Below are positions 17,408 through 25,333 of a stretch of 35,160 nucleotides of DNA, piece by piece. The stretch is taken from the NCBI GenBank assembly GCA_035353055.1, contig DAOPYW010000015.1:1-35160 (forward strand), given 5' to 3'. A model generated the notes under the pieces. It did no database searches. It was not told the DNA's origin and saw only the letters and a list, made by a program, of their open reading frames with translations. A program made the translations under genes and the position numbers. Every line of letters starts with the position of its first letter. Position 1 is the stretch's first letter. The stretch comes from JAAYDH01 sp035353055 (GTDB taxonomy: Bacteria > Bacillota_I > Bacilli_A > RFN20 > CAG-826).

Positions 17408-18258
17408 TTTTTGCCGCCTCCTTTTTCGAGCAATTCGTTGAGCATTTCTTTTTTTAGTCTCTCTAAGTCTTCCGGCGAGAGACTGCTGAGAAGTTCATTG
17501 GTCTGAGGGGAATTCTCATTCGAAGAAGGGCTAGCCTTTTCCCCCCCTGACATTGACTTCACAATATCAATTACGCTGGTAATTATCAAATAGATGGCGG
17601 GGAGCAATATCAAGACGAGCAATCCCCAAACGGAAGTAAAGACGGAGTATACAAAAGTTAAAAAGGCGCTGACACCCTGAACTTTTCCAATGACTTTTGT
17701 CTCATTAAAATTTTGCAGTTGATTAGTGCAATCACCACCATTGACAGCGCACTGTTCACTATTGGTGTTAATGCCATGGGTGGTAAAAAGGAATCTGCCT
17801 TGCCCAGCTTCTAGATCTTCGTGAATCACCACTTTGCTCAAGCGGTGGGTGACAGAATATTCTTTTCCAATTCCCATGATATCGTAATTGAAAGTCAGAT
17901 CAATTGTCGCCCCTTCGGTGAGGGTGATAAGCCCTGGCTGAGTGGCAACAATCGCATCATCTTCTGTATCAGATAATCCATCATCGCCAAGGCGATATTG
18001 TTCCACTAATTCATCAAAGTCCTTAACTTTGTTAATGACTAAAACATCGCCGACTTTGTATTCAGGCTCCATCGAATCGGTGAGGACCATCGGATATTGA
18101 GAGCCAAAGATAAATCCATCGCCAGAATATTTGTTGACGAGGTTGAAGACAAGAATCGTCGCGATGAGCGAGCCGAAAACAACGGTGATAACCCAATTGA
18201 TGATTTTCTTCACCTTGCTTTTCTTTTTAATTTCTACTTTTTCAACGCTTTTATTCAT
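17404..18258 (-). CDS. sipW: SipW-like (ER-type) signal peptidase I
   Basis: A 284-residue membrane serine protease that removes signal peptides. The first helix (about 18-43) is followed by the catalytic serine in LTDSMEPEYKVGD (Ser62). The general base is histidine in SVTHRL (His138) where ordinary bacterial type I enzymes have lysine, which marks the SipW/ER class. THGINTNSE (160-168) corresponds to the third conserved box, although its usual Asp is not obvious. A second helix (about 205-230) and a cytoplasmic tail ending in an amphipathic helix (LSPEDLERLKKEMLNELL) extend it past the usual ~190 residues of SipW. It overlaps both neighbours by 4 bases, and five AWF/AWY-signal proteins in this window are obvious substrates. 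The symbol denotes family, not orthology. Confidence 0.9.
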   Translation of the reverse strand: MNKSVEKVEIKKKSKVKKIINWVITVVFGSLIATILVFNLVNKYSGDGFIFGSQYPMVLTDSMEPEYKVGDVLVINKVKDFDELVEQYRLGDDGLSDTEDDAIVATQPGLITLTEGATIDLTFNYDIMGIGKEYSVTHRLSKVVIHEDLEAGQGRFLFTTHGINTNSEQCAVNGGDCTNQLQNFNETKVIGKVQGVSAFLTFVYSVFTSVWGLLVLILLPAIYLIITSVIDIVKSMSGGEKASPSSNENSPQTNELLSSLSPEDLERLKKEMLNELLEKGGGKK

Positions 18259-19859
18259 CTTTCTTTCTCTTCAGTTTCTATCTCGTCTTTCGCGTCGTCT
18301 TCTTCTTGGGGCGCCAGAGTGGTCGTCACTTCCACGGTCTGCTCCATTTTCATCGAAGCTTCGCCGTAGATAGTTGTCTCTTCTGGCTTTTCCAAAACAT
18401 CGGTTTCGCTAGAAGATTCATCCATTGGAATTTCAATGGTTTTGGTAAACACTTGTTTGCCATCGGCGGTTTCGATATCCGGTTGGCTATCTTCAATGGA
18501 GAAATCAATGTTATCTTCTTTTGCCATATCCGCTAAGATCTGACGGGCATCTTCTAATCGCTTGAGCTCGGCTTTTTGAACTTCTAATTCCGCTTGGCGC
18601 TTGGTCTCGATGGCTTCGCGCTTTTGCTTTTCTAATAATTCTTGAGTTTGTTTCAAATAGGCGCGAGCTTCGGCCTCTCTCCGCTTCTTGAGCGCTTCTA
18701 TTTCTTTGGCTTTTTCGCGAATCTCTTTATTTTTATCGTATTTGTCTTTGTCATATTCAGCGATAGCTTTAGTGGGATGGGGATCGACCTCAATTGGCCG
18801 ATTGATGAAGTCGAGGTATTTTTGGTCGACGCGAATGAATTCGATTGGATCATCATAATAAGGCCCAAAGATGTACACTTCATCATCGAGAGTGTTGAGG
18901 ATGCGAGGAGCATAAGTCTTAATTTTTTGATTGAGTGGAGTTTTGCTAGGATCTTTTCCTTTTAAGGAAATGAAGTTAGCAAAAAACACTTCGTTGAGCT
19001 CTTTGAGATCTTTGTTGCTCAGCTGAGAGATTCTCTCTTCGACTTTGACATCAATGCCGCTTTTGACATATTTTTCTAGGAATATCCACAATTGATAGCA
19101 CTTTCGATAGAGCGGGTTCTTTCGGATGATATTAGTCTGTAAAATGGGGTTGCGGACATCTCTTTCGTTGCGGAGGAGGCGCATGAATTCACTATTAGCA
19201 AAGAAGCGGAGATGTTTTCTCACCTCTTCAATGCGGGTCAAGAAGACTTTGCTCTTTTCGCTGTAGTCATCAATGGTAGGCTTTGTGACTTTAATCTTTG
19301 TCTCCATCTCGACTTCACATCCATCAACGATGGAACTGTTTTTCATGTAGAGAATTTCCGCATCTTTTAAAGGCGCGAAATTGATGATGTATTGGTAGCG
19401 CTTTTCCACGAAGGAGAGCAAGTGGCGAATCAGAGTGGCAATGAATTTATTTTCGTAAATAATGAAGTAGTCTTCGTTATAGATGTTGAGAATCTTGCTG
19501 GGAACGACTTCACCTTCCTCTTTGACTTCCTTGACATATTGAGTGTGGCTAGCGAGGTGAATGACTGATTCATTGGTCGTCTTCTTAGCCTTTTCCACGG
19601 CGACAACGTCGCTGACAGTCGCGATAACGCGGCGAGGATTGTTGACGATCTGTTCAAGTTCAGGAATGCAGTCTTCGACCTCTTTAATCCACGACAAATC
19701 CATGAACGAAGACTCGTAGCGGTCCATGCGGAGGTAAGAGTTTTTGCCTCGGCTGATAGCTGCGAGAATGTCTCGTCCGTTCTTCTCATCAAACATCGAT
19801 TTGGTGCGGTTGAGATATTTGCGGTGAAGCTTCTGATACTTTGAATAAATCTTGGGCAT
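18255..19859 (-). CDS. DUF2357/McrC-associated-like partner of the AAA+ protein, acidic coiled-coil tail
   Basis: A 534-residue cytoplasmic protein without a signal or membrane helix. The signature SKILNIYNEDYFIIYENKF (121-139) recurs in the protein at 28414-29982 and resembles the YENRF region of DUF2357 proteins that pair with McrB-type AAA+ ATPases. TNIIRKNPLYRKCYQLW (near residues 255-275) is a second shared block. I see no PD-(D/E)xK nuclease motif. Residues about 380-455 form a charged coiled coil (KKRREAEARAYLKQ and similar) and the last ~80 are very acidic. It starts 2 bases after the AAA+ gene and overlaps sipW by 4, so it is surely part of this operon. The family link is by motif resemblance; the molecular role is unknown, perhaps an adaptor or clamp for the NTPase. 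Confidence 0.65.
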   Translation of the reverse strand: MPKIYSKYQKLHRKYLNRTKSMFDEKNGRDILAAISRGKNSYLRMDRYESSFMDLSWIKEVEDCIPELEQIVNNPRRVIATVSDVVAVEKAKKTTNESVIHLASHTQYVKEVKEEGEVVPSKILNIYNEDYFIIYENKFIATLIRHLLSFVEKRYQYIINFAPLKDAEILYMKNSSIVDGCEVEMETKIKVTKPTIDDYSEKSKVFLTRIEEVRKHLRFFANSEFMRLLRNERDVRNPILQTNIIRKNPLYRKCYQLWIFLEKYVKSGIDVKVEERISQLSNKDLKELNEVFFANFISLKGKDPSKTPLNQKIKTYAPRILNTLDDEVYIFGPYYDDPIEFIRVDQKYLDFINRPIEVDPHPTKAIAEYDKDKYDKNKEIREKAKEIEALKKRREAEARAYLKQTQELLEKQKREAIETKRQAELEVQKAELKRLEDARQILADMAKEDNIDFSIEDSQPDIETADGKQVFTKTIEIPMDESSSETDVLEKPEETTIYGEASMKMEQTVEVTTTLAPQEEDDAKDEIETEEKER

Positions 19860-19861
19860 AA

Positions 19862-21397
19862 TTATGAGTTCATCCTAATGAGACCCTCGATATAGTTGTG
19901 CGCCATTGGGAAGGTCTCCTTTCCAAATAACTTATCGAGCATGGAATTTAATTCCTTTAATTCATTCTTCAAGAAAGCGATGTTCAAAGATTCAAATTTC
20001 TTTAAGATCTTGTTGGTGAAGATGAAGTCGAAGCCATCGAGTTCGGTACCACCACAGGCAACATAGATTGGGATGAATTTCTTTAATTGCTTCAAAATAC
20101 GGTTACCAAAGGCGAGGCGGAACTTCTTGATGACGAAGTTATCGAGCTCTTCAAACTTATGGAGCGTCTCGATGTTGACGGGGTGCTTAGCCATAGCTTC
20201 GTCGTATAATCTGGCAATCTGAGAATAAGGGATTACCATCGAGTTTTGATATTCGGCATCGAAGGCGATGCCTTTATCATCAAAGAACAGGGAAATAGCA
20301 CGGTCGTACACCTTATCAGAAATAGTGAAAGTACTATCGTCGTTATTGGCGGTGCCAAAGAACATGACATTTTGAGGAACTTTTAGCTTGCCCTCTTTGA
20401 ATAACTTAGGATCGTGTTTATCGATGCTGCCGATCAATTCGACGTTCCATTCATTGGGGTTGGGCATTTCCAAAACTGATAAGAATTCAGCGAAATAGTA
20501 TTCGACACGGGCGAGGTTCATTTCATCGAGAACGATGAGGTTTAAATCGCGGCGGTACACAGTCGTGTATAGCGCACGCAAGAATTCTGATTCGTTGAAT
20601 TTCTTTGTAAATTCGTTGTAGTAACCAATTAGTTCACTGCGGTCCTTCCAGTTCGGTTGGACGGAGCAAATTTCGGCATCATGGCCTAAGAATTTACCAA
20701 GAGCATAAGGCAGAGAAGTTTTACCGGTACCAGAGATACCTTCTAGAATGACTAGTTTGGAGGCGCCGATGCCAGAGAATAATTGACGGATGACGTTGAT
20801 TTTGTAATAGAGCCCTAATTGACTAGCTGCGAAGTTGCGGAAGCTGGTGCACAGCTGTTCGAGGGTTAAACCTTCCACCTCTGGAAGCTCTGAATCCTTG
20901 CCGTAGTATTCCGCGTCGACGTGAGTGAGCTTGGGGAAGCGAGAAGCCACTTCTTCAATGGTCTTCACTTCTTCTTCGTTTTGTCCTGGCACGCTGGTGG
21001 GGAGGTTTTTGCCACCTAAGGCTTTCATTTGAAGCCCGAGGATTTTGTCTTTTTCTCTCACGGAGTTATAGAGTTCAATATTCAATCTTTCGACTTGATG
21101 TCTCAGCTCATCTTTGTCGAGTTCGGTCTTAGCAAATTTGACGTATTTGCGGATCAATAAATACAAGCCAAAACCAATGGCTCCAACTAAACCCACAAAT
21201 AAGATTGCGAAGACGACAAACAAGAGCCATCCTCCGAATCCAAACTTGTTGGAATAGGCGCCTAGAATTTCGCCATATTCACCAAAATTATTATCGACTT
21301 CAGCCCAAGGCGCGATAAAGGCTGTGATGAAAAAACGTCCAATATGCGCGAAGAATCGCGATAGAAACGCCCCTAAATATTGAAAATATGATGACAT
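19862..21397 (-). CDS. Membrane-tethered McrB-type AAA+ NTPase
   Basis: A 511-residue protein with an N-terminal membrane part: an amphipathic or weak helix near 15-30 and a clear helix at about 55-83. A coiled region (90-128) links to a cytoplasmic AAA+ module. Walker A is GISGTGKTS (220-228, Lys226). Walker B is LIVLDE (Asp291, Glu292) followed by MNLARVEYYFAEFLS. Sensor 1 is GTANNDDS (348-355) and the arginine finger lies in ISDKVYDRA (Arg366). The GTxNxDxS..SxKVxDRA pattern is that of AAA+ proteins paired with DUF2357, in the McrB clade. A strong AGGAGGT precedes the ATG. The DUF2357-like gene follows after 2 bases. Being membrane-fixed in an operon for exported fibre-like proteins, it is unlikely to be plain type IV restriction. 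Confidence 0.88.
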   Translation of the reverse strand: MSSYFQYLGAFLSRFFAHIGRFFITAFIAPWAEVDNNFGEYGEILGAYSNKFGFGGWLLFVVFAILFVGLVGAIGFGLYLLIRKYVKFAKTELDKDELRHQVERLNIELYNSVREKDKILGLQMKALGGKNLPTSVPGQNEEEVKTIEEVASRFPKLTHVDAEYYGKDSELPEVEGLTLEQLCTSFRNFAASQLGLYYKINVIRQLFSGIGASKLVILEGISGTGKTSLPYALGKFLGHDAEICSVQPNWKDRSELIGYYNEFTKKFNESEFLRALYTTVYRRDLNLIVLDEMNLARVEYYFAEFLSVLEMPNPNEWNVELIGSIDKHDPKLFKEGKLKVPQNVMFFGTANNDDSTFTISDKVYDRAISLFFDDKGIAFDAEYQNSMVIPYSQIARLYDEAMAKHPVNIETLHKFEELDNFVIKKFRLAFGNRILKQLKKFIPIYVACGGTELDGFDFIFTNKILKKFESLNIAFLKNELKELNSMLDKLFGKETFPMAHNYIEGLIRMNS

Positions 21398-21408
21398 ATG
21401 GTTACCTC

Positions 21409-22509
21409 CTAGTAAACCCAGCTCCGAAGAATTTTGAACTGTAGATTGACGAAAAATTTTCCAAACATTGTAATGTTGGTGCTGTCTTTATCCCACCCTT
21501 CTAAATAGATGGACAAGACAATTTTGCGGGAAATATCGGCCTTTAAAGGGATGATGAATCCCGAATCTGATTCCGGATCATCAAATGATGGGTCATCGAA
21601 ATGTAAGGCTGGTTCTCTCTCGATGCTGAAGCCGTTATTTAGCGAGCGAGTTTCGCTATAGGGTCGCACTCCAGCGGCATGGCCAGAATTAAAGCAAGTT
21701 AATTGCCCTTCATAGCCCGTTGTTGTAGTCGATGGGTCATCAAAGAGGATATTCTCTTGATTATGAACCCATCCATATATAACTTCTTGACCATTTAAGT
21801 TGTCAAAAGTCTTGTTTAGATCATTGTCGAGAACTCCGCCGTAATAGGTTGGTTCCTCATAGAATGGATCGATGATGTTGAGGCGATAGAACTCGCTATC
21901 GATATTTTCACTATCGTTATTTAAGACGAGGATGGAGATTCTTAGAGATCTGACGACATTGTTCAGACCAGCAGTAATATCTTGAAGACTCATGCCCTCA
22001 TACCCGAAGGTATTTAGCAGCCTTTGAGCTCTGGTTGCATTAGCGTCAGCATCGGGATAGAAAAGCGGGTTTTCTCCCTCTGCTAAATCGCTGTCTTTGA
22101 CCATGGAAACGTAAACGTTTCGGTTCGACTTAAGATATATCTCTTGGGAAAAATACCCATAGCTCGCCGCTTCAAGATTGTTGGGACTAGTCATGAATTC
22201 GCTGTCGACGGTTTTATATTCATTGTAGAAAACCGGTTCAGTGCTGAGAGAGTTGCACCAATCTTGGTAAAAAATACTGCTGACTGGTTTAAAATCTTCA
22301 ACTCGCATTAGATCTTCTTTACTCAGGGATTCTTTAAATTCAATATTGTCAGTAGAAATCGTCAGTTCTGGCGACTTGGTTTTGATATCGATCTGAGCGA
22401 TCTGCAGATAAGAAGCTCCGATAAACCAGGCTGCGGTCAATGAGATTGACGACACTAAAGCAAGAGAGAGCAAGAGGAAACCGAGAATTGGCAATTTATT
22501 GTTCTTCAT
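21409..22509 (-). CDS. SipW-type exported protein, TasA/camelysin-like (third in operon)
   Basis: A 366-residue exported protein. Its signal ends SISLTAAWFIGASYL (about residues 21-35), the AWF motif of SipW-dependent exports. The mature part is a single beta-rich domain; near the end IVLSIYLEGWDKDSTN precedes a strand FFVNLQFKIL. The same LEGWD-then-strand ending occurs in the preceding gene's product, suggesting related fibre subunits. There is no anchor helix or sorting motif. GAGGTAA precedes the ATG; the start overlaps the upstream gene by 14 bases. I infer a minor or capping subunit of a TasA-like surface fibre; sequence alone does not prove polymerisation. Confidence 0.75.
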   Translation of the reverse strand: MKNNKLPILGFLLLSLALVSSISLTAAWFIGASYLQIAQIDIKTKSPELTISTDNIEFKESLSKEDLMRVEDFKPVSSIFYQDWCNSLSTEPVFYNEYKTVDSEFMTSPNNLEAASYGYFSQEIYLKSNRNVYVSMVKDSDLAEGENPLFYPDADANATRAQRLLNTFGYEGMSLQDITAGLNNVVRSLRISILVLNNDSENIDSEFYRLNIIDPFYEEPTYYGGVLDNDLNKTFDNLNGQEVIYGWVHNQENILFDDPSTTTTGYEGQLTCFNSGHAAGVRPYSETRSLNNGFSIEREPALHFDDPSFDDPESDSGFIIPLKADISRKIVLSIYLEGWDKDSTNITMFGKFFVNLQFKILRSWVY

Positions 22510-23581
22510 AAATTACCTCGAAAGACAAATCGAGTGAAAACAGGGCCCCAACATTGGGGTTAATGATGCTTAAATCCCATCCTTCTAAGAATATTTTTGC
22601 GTTAAGAAAAGCATAGTTCTCAAGGCTTTCATCTGGGTAAGTCAAAGGTGTGGTATGGTCAATGAACTGCCTAGTTCCCAAATACTCACATGTCTCTGGA
22701 ATACTGGATGTCATGTTAAGTTTTCTAGTGCCTTCCTTGTGCTTGGCATTGAAGGAAGTTAATTCATCGCTGCTGATGATGCTATCGCTCGCTTCAGCTT
22801 CCGTATCATGGACGATGACATCATCCACAAATTCTCCATAGGCAATCTCGTTTTCGATGAAATCTCCTCCAGAGTATGTGTCAAAATAACCATCGTTGTT
22901 TAAATCAAGTGGCCCCCCAACCTCAAGAGATGAACTCTCATTTTCATTTGGATTGATTAAAAATTGGGTTTCAGTGCCCTCTTCATCGCATCCATCAAGC
23001 AAAAGACGAATTCCCTGTTTGATATCGGTGTACGAATTAGGAACGGCCGCTTCCAGATAAACGGTATAATCGGAAAGGTAAGAAGTAGAACTTATCGATG
23101 AGCGATAACGAAAAACCAAAGGTAAGTTGACATAACGAGAAGCATCGACTTCGTGAAGATAGAATGGATCTTCCTCACTTTTGCGGTGTTCGGGACCATT
23201 ATATAATTTGACTTCTTCACCAGTTTGATGCTTTCCTGTCGTCACAGGGCGAAGTTGATTAGTGGCGGAATTATTTCTCGAGAGCACATATTGAAGCGTG
23301 CTGGCGGGAAAACTGTTTGTCGACCAATAAATAATCCGACCAGAAAGAGATAGGTCTTCAGTTAAACCATAATCTGCATATTCCTCAAGGCTGACGGAAC
23401 TTTCAATGCCGATTTCGAGGGATCCGCCACTGCCGATAGAAGTTCCATCGTAGTATAGTGGCGCGCGTGACCCGTACGTATACCAAGCAAAAGTCCCGCA
23501 GAGGGAACCTGCGAGAGTGAAAATTAATCCAGTGGTTAGACCAAAGATTATCAAACGTTGTTTTTTTATCGTTTTATCCAT
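22496..23581 (-). CDS. SipW-type exported protein, TasA/camelysin-like (second in operon)
   Basis: A 361-residue exported protein with KKQR, a hydrophobic core and GSLCGTFAWYTYGSR (about 24-38), a variant AWY form of the SipW signal. The body is beta-rich and acidic, with a DLNNDGYFD loop (near 230) resembling a Ca-binding dockerin/EF-like turn. The C-terminal KIFLEGWDLSIINPNVG plus the strand FSLDLSFEV match the ending of the next gene's product. The ATG overlaps the upstream stop (TAATG) with no clear ribosome site, which suggests translational coupling. Likely a paralogous surface-structure subunit. Confidence 0.75.
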   Translation of the reverse strand: MDKTIKKQRLIIFGLTTGLIFTLAGSLCGTFAWYTYGSRAPLYYDGTSIGSGGSLEIGIESSVSLEEYADYGLTEDLSLSGRIIYWSTNSFPASTLQYVLSRNNSATNQLRPVTTGKHQTGEEVKLYNGPEHRKSEEDPFYLHEVDASRYVNLPLVFRYRSSISSTSYLSDYTVYLEAAVPNSYTDIKQGIRLLLDGCDEEGTETQFLINPNENESSSLEVGGPLDLNNDGYFDTYSGGDFIENEIAYGEFVDDVIVHDTEAEASDSIISSDELTSFNAKHKEGTRKLNMTSSIPETCEYLGTRQFIDHTTPLTYPDESLENYAFLNAKIFLEGWDLSIINPNVGALFSLDLSFEVIYEEQ

Positions 23582-24402
23582 TAATTATCTGTTTCTGATG
23601 CGGCTTGTTCATTCGCGCTAATGTTGACAGAAAGCGATAGTCCATTGGTTGGTGGTTCTCCAATGCAATCAGGGTCCTCTCCTTCGATCCAAAAGACAAA
23701 AGTGTACCGAATCGTTTGACCCGGGCCAAAATCAGTCTCTTTAGAAGTGAGGACTTTGTTAGCAGAGATAAAAGGTTCAGCATAATCGCTGGCGGGATTA
23801 GATATGCGCTCAGGAGCGTAGCGTGTGACACCATCTTCGGTGATTTTATTGACGTTGCTCCTCAAGGCATAGACCGCGCGATTGTGCTGAGTTAAATCGC
23901 GGTTAGAATAGAACATCACACGCAAAACGGAATTCAAGTCGAGCGACTTATTAGTCGACATCCCCACCACTTCAATATTGAGCGATAGAGAAAACTCGGC
24001 GTTAGAATTCCCGGCGTTTTTAACGTAGAACGTGTATTTAAAGAACGGGATCGTGTCCTCTTCCGAGACGGGAGTGGGTGCTGGTGTTTCCTCGCTATCT
24101 AGAATGTCAAAATCGCCATCACCCTCTTGCCAAGCTGAATAAGTGTATTCATGGAGAGGGGATATGCCATTAACTGCTAGATAAGTGGAACTGGACTCAA
24201 ATCCTTCAGTGTTAGAAAGGCTCAAGCTCGCTGTCCCACGATTGAGTGAAACCGTATAAGCGCCGGCGTTATTGGCGAGCAATGCAATGATGCTCAGCAC
24301 AGTCGCGCCTACCGCGCATATACATCCAACTGAGGCCACGATTTTCTTTATTTGGCGTCTGCGTACGTATTTGTTGTATACAGATGTTTTAGGTTTATCC
24401 AC
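23581..24402 (-). CDS. First gene of the c-di-GMP operon: exported TasA-like protein
   Basis: About 273 residues from the GTG at 24402. The longer open frame reaches a TTG at 24486, but that codon lies in the loop of the riboswitch terminator with no ribosome site. I therefore chose the GTG that gives VDKPKTS and a classic signal (KYVRRRQIKK, then a ~24-residue hydrophobic stretch to ALLANNAGAYTVSL). The AWF motif is absent. The mature region has FKYTFYVKNAGNSNAEFSLS, typical of TasA/camelysin domains, and TFVFWIEGEDPDC near the end, echoing LEGWD of the next two products. The riboswitch is immediately upstream; the stop overlaps the next start by one base. The GTG is supported only by weak TGGAAA. 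Family confidence is moderate; start confidence is low. Confidence 0.68.
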   Translation of the reverse strand: MDKPKTSVYNKYVRRRQIKKIVASVGCICAVGATVLSIIALLANNAGAYTVSLNRGTASLSLSNTEGFESSSTYLAVNGISPLHEYTYSAWQEGDGDFDILDSEETPAPTPVSEEDTIPFFKYTFYVKNAGNSNAEFSLSLNIEVVGMSTNKSLDLNSVLRVMFYSNRDLTQHNRAVYALRSNVNKITEDGVTRYAPERISNPASDYAEPFISANKVLTSKETDFGPGQTIRYTFVFWIEGEDPDCIGEPPTNGLSLSVNISANEQAASETDN

Positions 24403-24460
24403 AAGAAAACGTTTCCAATCAATAGTTATTTCATTGATATGTATCCCAAGGAATTGAAAT

Positions 24461-24525
24461 AAAAAACGCCGTTGCCCATTGTCCAATCAATGACGGAATT
24501 ATTTCAATCCCACAAGGCAACTGGC
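24461..24525 (-). terminator. Riboswitch expression-platform terminator of the nine-gene operon
   Basis: On the minus strand GCCAGTTGCC (24525-24516) pairs with GGCAACGGC (24476-24468), nine pairs with one bulged A. A G at 24467 and TTTTTT (24466-24461) follow. The 5' arm contains the 3' strand of aptamer P1, so ligand binding should block it. The ~39-base loop has an internal CATTG/CAATG pairing. Confidence 0.8.
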
Positions 24526-24592
24526 TATCTTAATATAAGCTATATAAGACCCTTTAGTTTTGCGTCACTACATCGCTGTAGTTTTGCTTTTT
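24516..24592 (-). promoter_or_regulatory. Second cyclic-di-GMP class I riboswitch aptamer
   Basis: The minus strand shows the same core as at 1914. P1 is GCAA (24587-24584) with TTGC. P2 is CTACA-GCGA-TGTAG with a GNRA loop. The joining sequence is TGACGCAAAAC, followed by GGGTCTTA. P3 is longer, closed by TAAGAT, and AGCCAGTTGCC follows. P1 is weaker (4-5 pairs) than in the first aptamer, while the competing terminator is stronger. This predicts an ON switch needing more c-di-GMP for read-through. Confidence 0.9.
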
Positions 24593-24600
24593 ACGAATAA

Positions 24601-24629
24601 ATAATAGCAATTTGATAATAATTTGTCAA
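24601..24629 (-). promoter_or_regulatory. Sigma-A promoter of the nine-gene operon
   Basis: On the minus strand a consensus TTGACA (24629-24624), a 17-base spacer and TATTAT (24606-24601). The predicted start near 24594 falls right at the aptamer. This is one of the best promoters in the window. Confidence 0.85.
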
Positions 24630-24650
24630 TAAGCCTTATTCCTTTGGAAT

Positions 24651-24680
24651 CAAATAAAAAATAGCCACAAAAATGGCTAT
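24651..24680 (-). terminator. Intrinsic terminator of the small membrane protein gene
   Basis: On the minus strand ATAGCCA (24680-24674) and TGGCTAT (24667-24661) flank a six-base loop and run into TTTTTT. It isolates the next operon promoter from upstream transcription. Confidence 0.85.
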
Positions 24681-24722
24681 CTTGTCTTTTAAAAATCTTT
24701 AATTTAGTTTTCGATCGCAGCT

Positions 24723-25088
24723 TTAGGCTTCTGGCGATTTGTCTTCAGGTTTTTTATTCATCTCGGCGAGAAGTTGCTTTCTGAGAGCTTCTTTTTGTTC
24801 TTCATTTAGATCGCTGAGAGCAACCTTCTTGTTCGCCACTTTCTTAACATACCAAACGAGGGCGGTGATGTTGAGGGCCAAAAGAACAAAGAGAGGAATA
24901 ACACAGGATAGAAGGTAAACAGTTGGATTAGCTTGTAGATAGCCAATGAAAGTGCTGGCGTCGATTTCTGATGCTGTAGCAGGCATTGTTGCGAGCATGA
25001 TAATGCTAACTACAAGTAAAAACGCAGTAATAGCAATATCCAAAACAATTCCAACAACTAGCAATATCTTTTTAGTTTTTGCATTCAT
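24723..25088 (-). CDS. Small two-helix membrane protein of unknown function
   Basis: A 121-residue protein with helices at about 8-34 and 55-80, a ~20-residue extracytoplasmic loop and a charged cytoplasmic tail containing the amphipathic LSDLNEEQKEALRKQLLAEM. The tail resembles in character (not clear homology) the C-terminal helix of the SipW-like peptidase, so the two might share a partner. GGAG precedes the ATG. It has its own extended -10 promoter and terminator, so it is not part of the riboswitch operon. I do not recognise a named family. Confidence 0.75.
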   Translation of the reverse strand: MNAKTKKILLVVGIVLDIAITAFLLVVSIIMLATMPATASEIDASTFIGYLQANPTVYLLSCVIPLFVLLALNITALVWYVKKVANKKVALSDLNEEQKEALRKQLLAEMNKKPEDKSPEA

Positions 25089-25122
25089 ATGTAAAATCTC
25101 CGTAGGATTTATCCATTAACAT

Positions 25123-25131
25123 ACTATATCA
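25123..25131 (-). promoter_or_regulatory. Extended -10 promoter of the small membrane protein gene
   Basis: TGATATAGT on the minus strand (25131-25123), in the context ACTGATATA that also occurs at the endonuclease promoter. The -35 is weak (TTTGTA at 17 bases). Confidence 0.5.
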
Positions 25132-25217
25132 GTTATACCACGAACTACAAATGATATTTTTATTTTTACCCTTTAAATGAGTATTTTTTTATTAAAAATA
25201 TGCAAATTGCTATTTTT

Positions 25218-25254
25218 AAATAAAAGAAAAGCTCGGCGAAGGAATCACCGAGCT
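25218..25254 (-). terminator. Intrinsic terminator of the exported protein gene at 25334
   Basis: On the minus strand AGCTCGG (25254-25248) pairs with CCGAGCT (25236-25230), followed by the T-rich tract TTTTCTTTTATTT. Confidence 0.85.
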
Positions 25255-25333
25255 AATCTACAATAATTACTTTTGAAATAATTGTTTGCTCACAGTTAAG
25301 TGGGGACAATTGAAAAGTTATTTATAGAACAAT

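Noticed and set aside
17404..18258. TGA as a tryptophan codon (Mycoplasma-type code)
   Set aside because: TGA is the stop in ATGA overlaps at 18255-18258, 17404-17407 and 15872-15875, and each upstream product is already complete there.
18255..21397. Calling the AAA+/DUF2357-like pair a McrBC type IV restriction system
   Set aside because: No nuclease motif or DNA-recognition domain is visible, the NTPase is membrane-tethered, and the operon is otherwise about export and c-di-GMP. A defence role is not excluded.
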